NCBI RefSeq assembly: GCF_000758825.1
Contig: NZ_JRMX01000005.1
Coordinates: forward strand, 124,001 to 188,000
DNA length: 64,000 nt
DNA from: Arcanobacterium sp. S3PF19
GTDB lineage: Bacteria > Actinomycetota > Actinomycetes > Actinomycetales > Actinomycetaceae
Direction: 5' to 3'
Both the position numbers and the translations under genes were made by a program. Shown one piece after another: positions 33,615 through 40,559 of the stretch (its first letter is position 1; every line of letters begins with the position of its first letter). The notes beneath the pieces are model-generated. The model did no database searches. It saw only the letters and a list, made by a program, of their open reading frames with translations, and had not been told where the DNA came from.

Positions 33615-35020
33615 TATTCATTCTCTTTTTCATTTTCCGTGCCGGTGGGGAAAAGCCCGTCAAAATCTTCGTCGGAAATCTCCACGTCCCGCAGATCCGA
33701 ACCGCTTTCCCGTTCGGCTGCCGGCTTTTCACCGCCTCCGTTTTCGGCTTCGTTTTCGGACGGATCCGAAGCGGTCTTTTCCTCTTCATTTTCCGGTTCG
33801 TCGTCCAAAATATCGTTCAGGTCCACCATCAGATCGCCGCCGTTTTCACCCGTAAGTTTCGCCTCCCACTCGGCGCGCAGTGCCCCGGCTTCCTCTTCCC
33901 GTCCCAATTCCGCCAAACGGTCTGCCTTTACCAACTGTACCCTGGCGGCAAGAGCGGGATTTAGGTTTTCAACCAAAATTTTCTCCAAAACCTTCAGCCC
34001 GCCCCGGGCATCTCCCAGATCGCCGTGCGCACCGGAGGCAACCAGCGCGAGTTCGATTTTCGCTTCGGGTTCAAGACGGTTCAGCGCAATCCCCTCAATA
34101 AACCGCAGCGCTTTTTCGGATCTGCCCAGTCCGCGTTCCGCGTCCGCCTCCAGGGGCACATGGGAATAATCGTCGCTCATGCGGCGGTATGTGCGCAGTT
34201 CGGTCAGGGCCTGCCTGTATCGCCCGGTCAGATACGCGGTAATTCCCAGAGCCTCGCGTACCACGTCGATCCGCGCCGCGCGCGTGTACGCCGCCCGGGC
34301 ATGTCTGTATGCCGTCTCGGGTTCGATATCCAGCATTTCTCCGGCGTAGGCCAAATGGCGTGCCACGGCCTCGGCATTTTCCCGGTTCAGATTGCGCAGG
34401 TGCAGACGCGTATCGGCATCCAGACTTTCTGCGGTAACGGACTGCGGAATCTCACTGAGAATCTGTGCCCTGGCATCACGGAAGTTTCGGTCTTCGCGGG
34501 CAGGCCTGTATTCTCTGCGTTCGTTTCCGCCGAACCGTCCTTTGTTTTCCCCATAGTCCCGACGCTCCCGGGCTTTGCCGTCCCTAAAGTCCGGCCGGTC
34601 TTCACGCCGGAAATCCTTTCTTTCCCGCTTCCCCTCAAAGCGTTTGGAATAGCCGCGTCCTGCGCCGCGCGCGTCACGCCCGTCTTTGCTCTCCCCGGTG
34701 CGGTATTGCCGGCGCTGCGGCCGGCCGGAATCAAAATTTTCCTCCCGGCGCGCAGTGCCTGCGTCCTCACGGCCGAAACGGTTCCGGTATTTACCGCCCC
34801 CGTCGCCTCTTTTGCCGTTTCCGTTTGCGCCGCGCGCGTCACGCCCTCCGCGCTGCTCTTCGCCCGCCGACCATAGGCGTTTGCCGCCTTTTCCGTCTGT
34901 ACGCGAATCCCGAAAAGAACGTTTCCCCGATGCGCGGCGGCCGGACGAAGCAGGGCGCCACATAGATCCTCCCGTGCCGTTCTTCCCCCGCCGGGTGCTT
35001 TGCTGTTGATTTTCAGGCAT
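33614..35020 (-). CDS. TPR-like protein with long RG-rich N-terminal region (Rv1691-like)
   Basis: A 468-residue protein in three parts. Residues about 10-175 are low-complexity, dominated by R, G, K, D, E and N, with repeats such as GGRDARGANGNGKRGDGGG and GRDARGAGRG. Residues about 178-400 are helical repeats of TPR type (LNRENAEAVARHLAYAGEML; ALGITAYLTGRYRQALTELR; YRRMSDDYSHVPLEADAERG). The last 65 residues are very acidic. The TPR core and position before the phosphatase match Rv1691; the RG-rich part looks like RNA-binding RGG regions. GAGGAAAAT precedes the ATG at 35020. Function is unknown; RNA or ribosome association is my inference. Confidence 0.75.
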   Translation of the reverse strand: MPENQQQSTRRGKNGTGGSMWRPASSGRRASGKRSFRDSRTDGKGGKRLWSAGEEQRGGRDARGANGNGKRGDGGGKYRNRFGREDAGTARREENFDSGRPQRRQYRTGESKDGRDARGAGRGYSKRFEGKRERKDFRREDRPDFRDGKARERRDYGENKGRFGGNERREYRPAREDRNFRDARAQILSEIPQSVTAESLDADTRLHLRNLNRENAEAVARHLAYAGEMLDIEPETAYRHARAAYTRAARIDVVREALGITAYLTGRYRQALTELRTYRRMSDDYSHVPLEADAERGLGRSEKALRFIEGIALNRLEPEAKIELALVASGAHGDLGDARGGLKVLEKILVENLNPALAARVQLVKADRLAELGREEEAGALRAEWEAKLTGENGGDLMVDLNDILDDEPENEEEKTASDPSENEAENGGGEKPAAERESGSDLRDVEISDEDFDGLFPTGTENEKENE

Positions 35021-35181
35021 ATTTTCCTCGTACTTCGGTATAAAAATTTTCAAACACTGCCTTATCAGGTTACCCGTTTCCGCGTATATATGAGGAGACA
35101 AAACGGTGTGATTTTGCTTTTCTTATTTTGCGCGGGCGCAATAAGCGGGAGATACGCTGTTTTTCCTCTATGATTGAAGGT

Positions 35182-36264
35182 ATGAGTGAACAGGTCCGGG
35201 CGTTCCGCCAAAATGTGAATCAGTTCTTGGAAAAGTATCTGAATGCCACCGCTATCCCCGCACAAGACGTTGACGGGCGAATCCGCGATTCGTTTCTTGC
35301 GCCTGCCGCCGCACTGGCCGGAGGCGGAAAACGCACCCGGGCACTTTTTCTGGCCGCCGGGTGGCAGATGTTTTCCCCGACACCCGATTCCCTGCCGGTT
35401 ACCGCCGCCGCCGCATTGGAGCTGTATCAGCTTTCCGCGCTGATTCACGACGATATTATCGACGGCGCATCTCTGCGCAGGGGCAGCGAAACCGCCCACG
35501 TGTATTTTCAAAAAGAACACGGCCGGGAGCATTGGGCAGGCAGCGGGGAGGAATACGGACGCAGCGGCGCGATTCTGCTTGGCGATTTTCTTCTTTCTCT
35601 TTCCGCACTTACTTTTGCCGACGCGGAAGCGGTGAACGATACGGCGCGGGCAGAAGCGCAGAAAATGTTTCACCGCATGACGGCAGAGGTTGCTTTTGGG
35701 CAGTATTTGGATATGCGCGGCGAATACCTGCCTTTGGACAGCGGCCACGACGCGGCGCTGCGCGGGGCAATGTCAGTGCTGTATCACAAATCCGCCCGCT
35801 ATTCCGTGGAAGTTCCGCTGCTGCTGGGAGCGGTTTTGGCAGGGGCCCGCCGTGCCGATCTGGCTGCGGTTTCACGTATCGGACGTCCTTTGGGGGAAGC
35901 GTTTCAGATGCGGGACGACGTTTTGGGAATTTTCGGCGATCCGCGGGAGACGGGCAAGCCCGCCGGAGACGATCTGCGGGAAGGAAAACGCACGGTTTTG
36001 CTTTCCCTGACGCGCAAAATGCTTGCCGGTGAAGCGGAAGACCGCCGTCAGGCGGATGACTTCGATGCGCTGATCGGCAGAGAGCTGACAGACGAAGAAC
36101 TGCGCAGGGCGCGTGGGTATATTGTCGGCAGCGGAGCGCTTGCCCGGCACGAGAAGATGATTTCCGCCCGCGAAACACTGGCCGCACAGGCTGCCCGGGA
36201 TCTGGGCAGAAAAAGCACCATCCTTGATCTGCTGATGGATCTGCTTCGCGCCAGGCGCTCGTAA
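35182..36264 (+). CDS. Polyprenyl diphosphate synthase (IdsA2-like)
   Basis: About 360 residues, all-alpha isoprenyl diphosphate synthase. First aspartate-rich motif HDDIIDGASLRRG (DDIID at 90-94), second RDDVLGIFGDPRETGKPAGDDLREGKRT near 242; LAGGGKRTRALF binds IPP. It makes a short- or medium-chain allylic diphosphate such as GGPP; chain length cannot be fixed by eye. The first motif is DD-x2-D, the long-chain form. Possible starts are ATG 35182, ATG 35170 and a codon at 35128; the family fits 35182. Rv2173 (idsA2) is likewise near Rv2175c and pknL, as here. Confidence 0.88.
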   Translation: MSEQVRAFRQNVNQFLEKYLNATAIPAQDVDGRIRDSFLAPAAALAGGGKRTRALFLAAGWQMFSPTPDSLPVTAAAALELYQLSALIHDDIIDGASLRRGSETAHVYFQKEHGREHWAGSGEEYGRSGAILLGDFLLSLSALTFADAEAVNDTARAEAQKMFHRMTAEVAFGQYLDMRGEYLPLDSGHDAALRGAMSVLYHKSARYSVEVPLLLGAVLAGARRADLAAVSRIGRPLGEAFQMRDDVLGIFGDPRETGKPAGDDLREGKRTVLLSLTRKMLAGEAEDRRQADDFDALIGRELTDEELRRARGYIVGSGALARHEKMISARETLAAQAARDLGRKSTILDLLMDLLRARRS

Positions 36265-36289
36265 CGCTGCCCGGGGCGTTAAACCGCGG

Positions 36290-36649
36290 TTAAAAAATCA
36301 GTCCCGTGATTTCCCTGCGGACAGCGTGAATATTGTTTTCCCGAAGAGCCTGCAGAGGTGTGGTTCCCAGCACGTCGTTTTCTTCCAGGAGCCAGCGCAT
36401 TGCCTCTTCGGAATCGAATCCGGCATCGCGCAGGGCAGTCAGCGTTCCGCGCAGAGGCCGCAGGATCTCCCATTTTCCCGATTTATCCGTAAACTGCAGT
36501 CTGTGTACCGCGAGTGCGTTGTTCGGCCCCCGGCGGACCGCAAGGAGAAAGTTGCCGCGGACGAGGTTGCGCACGTCGCGCAGCGGGATCTGCAGCAGTT
36601 CGGAGACTTCCGGGTAGCTGAGCCATTGGGGCATATCATTTGAATCCAT
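36290..36649 (-). CDS. Rv2175c-like winged/HTH DNA-binding protein
   Basis: A 119-residue protein. The N-terminal HTH (about 8-45) has WLSYPEVSELLQIPLRDVRN and LVRGNFLLAVRRGPNNALAV; the C-terminal domain (about 55-119) contains LRPLRGTLTALRDAGFDSEEAMRWLLEENDVLG. This matches Rv2175c, a DNA-binding protein phosphorylated by the kinase PknL in M. tuberculosis. A PASTA kinase is 1.8 kb away. TATAAT lies six bases upstream of the ATG, so the mRNA is probably leaderless, which supports 36649 as start. The target DNA is unknown. Confidence 0.85.
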   Translation of the reverse strand: MDSNDMPQWLSYPEVSELLQIPLRDVRNLVRGNFLLAVRRGPNNALAVHRLQFTDKSGKWEILRPLRGTLTALRDAGFDSEEAMRWLLEENDVLGTTPLQALRENNIHAVRREITGLIF

Positions 36650-36655
36650 CACGCG

Positions 36656-36661
36656 ATTATA
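36656..36661 (-). promoter_or_regulatory. Perfect -10 box for a leaderless transcript
   Basis: TATAAT on the minus strand ends six bases before the ATG of the Rv2175c-like gene. A transcript started at the usual distance would begin at or within three bases of the initiation codon, and no ribosome binding site is present. No good -35 hexamer is seen. Confidence 0.65.
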
Positions 36662-36715
36662 ATACCAATTTTTTGTTTCGACTTTACGACACACTACAAA
36701 ATGAACTATGCTCTC

Positions 36716-36738
36716 AATTGTAACAATTAAAACGTTTT
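36716..36738. promoter_or_regulatory. Two adjoining palindromes in the divergent region
   Basis: AATTG-TAA-CAATT (36716-36728) is followed at once by AAAACGTTTT (36729-36738), both perfect. They lie between the -10 box of the Rv2175c-like gene and the LysM gene, about 54 bases before the latter, and may be operator sites. Confidence 0.4.
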
Positions 36739-36791
36739 GAACTTTTGTCACACCAAAAACAGGTGGGCACAACTATATTGCGGAGGCAAGT

Positions 36792-38345
36792 GTGTCGAAA
36801 AAAATGTTAAAAGGTACCGGTACCACTCTCGCCGTAGCAGCGCTTGTGGGCGCAGTTGCCCCGACAGCCGCCACGCCGGCAAACAATATTCCGGAACAGA
36901 ACGCAGATCCCCATCTTCGCGGCAACACCGTTCTCGACCATGAGGCACTTTCGCAGACCGACGGAAAACAGAAAATAAAAACGGGCTACAAAGTACAGAG
37001 CGGAGACGATCTGTCCGCAATTGCACAAAAATTCGCAGTGACGGAAAAAGATCTGATCGCTGCCAACCGTCTGGAAGCCGGAGCCGCGCTCCGGCCGGGC
37101 AAATGGCTGCAGATTCCCGCAGCGGATGCGGATAAAGACAGCCAAACGAAGTCTGCACCCGAAAGCAATACGCCCGCCGCGCCCGCTCCCGCGCCTGTCG
37201 CGGCTGCGGTTCACACCGCAGGGAACACACCCGCGGCACCCGCCGCTCCCCTGCACTCTGCCGCCCCCGCTGCGCGGCGCATCGTAACTCCGGCGCACCC
37301 GGCCGCTTCCGCGGAAAGATCCGCGGACAGAAAAGCCTTCGCCGGATATACGGTCTTCGCGGCCTTCGACGCAAAAACCTCATTGGATCGGAACCGTTCC
37401 GTTTCCGCGGCGGAGGCGAAACCCGCAGTGGCGAAAAAGCGCACACGCCGGGCACTGAGCGAGGCACCGCAGACTGATCCGCAGCCTGTGCTGGTGCCCA
37501 AGATCTCCGTATCGGCCTCTCCGAAACAAAACCCGTCTCCCGCACCGACGCCCGCGCCTGTCGCGGCTGCGGTTCACACCGCAGGGAACACACCCGCAGC
37601 GCCCGCCGCGCCCAAGACCGCTGTGCAAAGCGCGGCTCCGGCTGAGGTGCGGAAAGCCGACACACCCGAAGACACCGACCGTCTGGCACGCGAAGTTATG
37701 GCAGGAAAATACGGCTCCGGGGAAACCCGCCGGGCACTGCTGGGAAGCAGATATGCCGCAGTTCAGCAGCGGGTAAATCAGATTTCCGGTTCACGCGCAC
37801 AGGCAAAACCGGCGCAGACACAGGCCGCCGCGCCCAAAACAGGGAAAACACCCAAAGCACAGCTGGTAAAGAATAATTTCCCCGGATACACGTATCCGCA
37901 GGCCACCGTAAACGCGGCAAACGAAAACAAACACGCTCTCGTTGCCTCAAAGCTTCCCTCAAAAGCCGAGGTGCAGCGGATGGTGGCAGGCACGGCGGCG
38001 CAGATGGGTGTGAATCCGAAGCTGGCTCTCGCCCATGCTTTCGTTGAGTCCGGTTTTGACGCCGCGGCTGTTTCTCCGGCCAATGCCGTGGGAACAATGC
38101 AGGTAATCCCGGGATCCGGAAAATGGGCGGGAAGTCTCGTAGGCCGCAAACTGAATCTGCTCAATCCGCAGGACAATATCGTCGCGGGTGTGGCAATTAT
38201 CAGATATCTCCAGAAACACGCGGACTCCCTCGAACAGGGCATCGCCGGATATTATCAGGGACTGGGCGGGGTAAAGAAGAACGGAATGCGCCCGGATACC
38301 GTAAAATACGTGGCAAAAGTCAAGAATGCGATGAGCCGCTTCTGA
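36792..38345 (+). CDS. Secreted LysM and lytic-transglycosylase protein
   Basis: A 517-residue exported protein. It has a signal peptide (MSKKMLKGTGTTLAVAALVG, cut probably after ATPA), one LysM domain at 65-109 (GYKVQSGDDLSAIAQKFAVT ... WLQIP), a long P/A-rich linker (about 118-390) with an internal duplication, and a C-terminal SLT-like lysozyme fold (about 395-515). The likely catalytic glutamate, near 419, is in AHAFVESGFD, followed by AVGTMQVIP and a YYQGLGG motif. It should bind and cleave peptidoglycan. GTG start with GGAGG six bases before. It lies directly upstream of the PASTA kinase and divergent from the Rv2175c-like gene. Confidence 0.88.
   Translation: MSKKMLKGTGTTLAVAALVGAVAPTAATPANNIPEQNADPHLRGNTVLDHEALSQTDGKQKIKTGYKVQSGDDLSAIAQKFAVTEKDLIAANRLEAGAALRPGKWLQIPAADADKDSQTKSAPESNTPAAPAPAPVAAAVHTAGNTPAAPAAPLHSAAPAARRIVTPAHPAASAERSADRKAFAGYTVFAAFDAKTSLDRNRSVSAAEAKPAVAKKRTRRALSEAPQTDPQPVLVPKISVSASPKQNPSPAPTPAPVAAAVHTAGNTPAAPAAPKTAVQSAAPAEVRKADTPEDTDRLAREVMAGKYGSGETRRALLGSRYAAVQQRVNQISGSRAQAKPAQTQAAAPKTGKTPKAQLVKNNFPGYTYPQATVNAANENKHALVASKLPSKAEVQRMVAGTAAQMGVNPKLALAHAFVESGFDAAAVSPANAVGTMQVIPGSGKWAGSLVGRKLNLLNPQDNIVAGVAIIRYLQKHADSLEQGIAGYYQGLGGVKKNGMRPDTVKYVAKVKNAMSRF
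37188..37234 (+). repeat. 47-base direct repeat, copy 1
   Basis: Identical to 37551-37597. It encodes the P/A-rich peptide around PVAAAVHTAGNTPA inside the linker of the LysM protein. The copies are 363 bases apart, a multiple of three. Confidence 0.9.
37551..37597 (+). repeat. 47-base direct repeat, copy 2
   Basis: Second exact copy of 37188-37234, in the same reading frame. The sequence after it (CCCGCCGCGCC) is also nearly the same, so the duplicated unit was probably a little longer. Confidence 0.9.
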
Positions 38346-38355
38346 ATATCCGTCC

Positions 38356-38402
38356 CCGGTCCGTATCGGCAACATAACGTGGGTTTGTCGGGTACGGACC
38401 GG
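38356..38402 (+). terminator. Long hairpin between the LysM gene and the kinase gene
   Basis: CCGGTCCGTA (38356-38365) and TACGGACCGG (38393-38402) form a perfect ten-pair stem. CGGCAA/TTGTCG extends it inward (one G-U). The following bases, CTATTTTA, are a weak T-tract, so it may be a partial terminator or RNA-processing hairpin. It begins 11 bases after the LysM stop. Confidence 0.6.
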
Positions 38403-38424
38403 CTATTTTAGGTAACCTGAGAGA

Positions 38425-40458
38425 GTGAAGAACAGCGACTATCTGATCGGCACAGTTATTGATGCCAGATACCGTATTGACGCACTGATCGCCCGCGGAG
38501 GAATGGCCAGTGTCTACCGCGCGGACGATCTGCGCCTGGAGCGTCCCGTTGCACTGAAACTGATTCATCCGCATCTGGCGGAACAGGACAATTTTACCGC
38601 CCGTTTCATCCGCGAGGCACGCGCCGCCGCTTCGCTGAACGACCCGCACATTGTTGCCGTGCACGATCAGGGCGTGGCCCACACCCCCGAAGGCGAACGG
38701 GCTTATCTGGTGATGGAGCTGGTAAACGGCCCTAATCTGCGCAGCGAATTAAACCGCCTGGGATCACTCACCCTCGGACAGACGCTTTCCCTCATCGAAC
38801 AGATTCTTCACGCTCTTGCCGCGGCACATAAAGCAGGCATCGTCCACCGCGACGTGAAACCCGAAAACATTCTGCTCTCGGCGCCTCTTCGCCCGGGCAG
38901 CGTGCATGCGCAGGAAACGGCAAAAGTAGCGGACTTCGGTCTCGCCCACGCCGCAGGCAGTCTGAGCGCCGGCACATCCGCCGTTCTGGGAACAGTGGCA
39001 TATCTCGCACCCGAAATTCTCTCCGGCCGGCGGGCGGATGCCGCCGCCGATATTTACTCCGTGGGAATCATGGCCTACGAACTCCTTGCGGGGGAACTTC
39101 CCTACCCCGGCACCTCCGCATTTTCCCTTGCCTACGCCCACCTTAACAGGCAGATTCCGCGGATCGGGGAAAAACTTGAATGGATTCCGGAGGAAATCGA
39201 CTCTCTGATTTCGCTTTTCACCGCCAAAAACACAGCCGAAAGACCCGCAAACGCGCAGGAGGCACTGAAAATACTGCGGCATGCCGAAAGCATGATTTCC
39301 CCGGAGCTCCTGCTTCGCCGGCTGCCCATATTCCCGCCGAAAGCCAATACGCTGCCCACGCAGGTTCAGCCTTCATCTGCCGAAGCGCCGACCGAAACGA
39401 AAAATACCCCCGCGGCCGGAGAACAGCCTGCATACACCGCAGACCTGCACCCGCAGCCGGCAGTCACGGAAATACTTGCAACGGCCCCCGGGACTTCTCT
39501 CCCTGAACGGCACTCCGCCGCACGTATGGCACAGACTGCGGAAAAACAAAAGAAAAAACGGAAACACAGATCCCGCCGCCTGCCGATTTTCCTCCTTCCG
39601 CTGCTGATCCTCGCCGCACTGTGCGCATCGGGCGGATACTGGTGGTTTGAATACGGGCCCGGCATGCGCCTGCAGGTAACGGACGTTGCGGGAAAAACCT
39701 CCGCCGCTGCCGCCGCACAGCTGAAAAAGGCCGGTTTTACCGCCGTGGAAACACAATATGCGTTTTCCGATACCGTTGCCAAAGATACCGCTATCGGAAC
39801 AGACCCCAAAGCAGGGAGCAAAATCCACCCCTCCGCAAAACTGCGGCTGCTTATTTCCCGGGGAGTGGAATATCTGCAGGTTCCCGACCTGGTAAATCTG
39901 AATGCGGATGAAGCCCAAAAACTGCTCGGAAAGTCCCGTTTCCGGGCACGGCAGCGTGAAGACTGGTCCGAAACCGCGGAAAAAGGAAAAGTAATCAGTC
40001 AGCAGCCGGCAGCCGGCACATCCGCCGTGCACGATTCGGAGGTTCTCTTTACCGTTTCCAAAGGGCGCAAACCGATTTTGGTGCCCGACGTTACGGGAAT
40101 GGCGGAAACAGAGGCACGCGCCGCGCTCGAAGCACAGTCACTGCGTGTTTCCGAAACCGAAACCTACTCGGATACCGTGGAAAAAGGCCGTATTATTTCC
40201 CTGAGTCCCGGTGCGGGTACAACGCTGCACGCAAACGACACCGTAACGCTGACCGTTTCGAAGGGCAAAACTCCGGTTCCCGTGCCCAATGTGGTCGGCA
40301 GACAGCTCGGAGAAGCCGTGAAAATCCTGAAAGATGCGGGATTTAATGTGGATGTGCAAAAAATTCTCGGCGGACTTTTCAAAACCGTGCGTCTGCAAAA
40401 TCCCGCGGGCGGAGAAAAACTGCAGCCCGGCAGCACTGTGTCACTCACGGTTGTGTGA
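38425..40458 (+). CDS. Ser/Thr protein kinase with four PASTA domains (PknL/PknB type)
   Basis: A 677-residue receptor kinase. The kinase domain covers about 10-275: ARGGMASVYRADD (glycine loop), VALKLI, IVHRDVKPENILL, KVADFGLA and TVAYLAPEIL. A juxtamembrane linker rich in P/E/A follows. The membrane helix is at about 388-412 (LPIFLLPLLILAALCASGGY). Four extracellular PASTA repeats run about 418-677, each ending in a VSKGK/VSRG-like strand. PASTA domains bind muropeptides or lipid II in relatives. Position beside an Rv2175c homologue and an IdsA2-like gene suggests PknL; M. tuberculosis PknL lacks PASTA but some corynebacterial ones have it. Start is GTG; the Shine-Dalgarno match is weak. 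Confidence 0.93.
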   Translation: MKNSDYLIGTVIDARYRIDALIARGGMASVYRADDLRLERPVALKLIHPHLAEQDNFTARFIREARAAASLNDPHIVAVHDQGVAHTPEGERAYLVMELVNGPNLRSELNRLGSLTLGQTLSLIEQILHALAAAHKAGIVHRDVKPENILLSAPLRPGSVHAQETAKVADFGLAHAAGSLSAGTSAVLGTVAYLAPEILSGRRADAAADIYSVGIMAYELLAGELPYPGTSAFSLAYAHLNRQIPRIGEKLEWIPEEIDSLISLFTAKNTAERPANAQEALKILRHAESMISPELLLRRLPIFPPKANTLPTQVQPSSAEAPTETKNTPAAGEQPAYTADLHPQPAVTEILATAPGTSLPERHSAARMAQTAEKQKKKRKHRSRRLPIFLLPLLILAALCASGGYWWFEYGPGMRLQVTDVAGKTSAAAAAQLKKAGFTAVETQYAFSDTVAKDTAIGTDPKAGSKIHPSAKLRLLISRGVEYLQVPDLVNLNADEAQKLLGKSRFRARQREDWSETAEKGKVISQQPAAGTSAVHDSEVLFTVSKGRKPILVPDVTGMAETEARAALEAQSLRVSETETYSDTVEKGRIISLSPGAGTTLHANDTVTLTVSKGKTPVPVPNVVGRQLGEAVKILKDAGFNVDVQKILGGLFKTVRLQNPAGGEKLQPGSTVSLTVV

Positions 40459-40479
40459 CCGGCCTGCTTCGGACGCAAA

Positions 40480-40508
40480 GCGGGGGGGGCACCGTAGTAC
40501 CCCCCCGC
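40480..40508. terminator. Hairpin built of G-run and C-run
   Basis: GC-GGGGGGG pairs with CCCCCCC-GC around an 11-base loop. On the minus strand it is followed by TTTG, on the plus strand by GAAAAG, so it could end transcripts from the phosphofructokinase gene. The eight-G and seven-C tracts are the longest homopolymers of G/C that I noticed. Confidence 0.55.
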
Positions 40509-40520
40509 GAAAAGTGTTTC

Positions 40521-40559
40521 GGCTGTTTTGCCCGCCCGCGGCGCGGGCAGCCGTTTTTT
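40521..40559 (+). terminator. Rho-independent terminator after the PASTA kinase
   Basis: GGCTG/CAGCC flank an inner TGCCCGC/GCGGGCA stem, followed by GTTTTTT. It lies 63 bases after the kinase stop and next to the end of the phosphofructokinase gene. Confidence 0.75.

Noticed and set aside
36650-36791. Possible ydaO (cyclic di-AMP) riboswitch before the LysM gene
   Set aside because: Cell-wall hydrolase genes often have one, but the region is short, AT-rich and lacks the conserved GGGGAACC-type segments.
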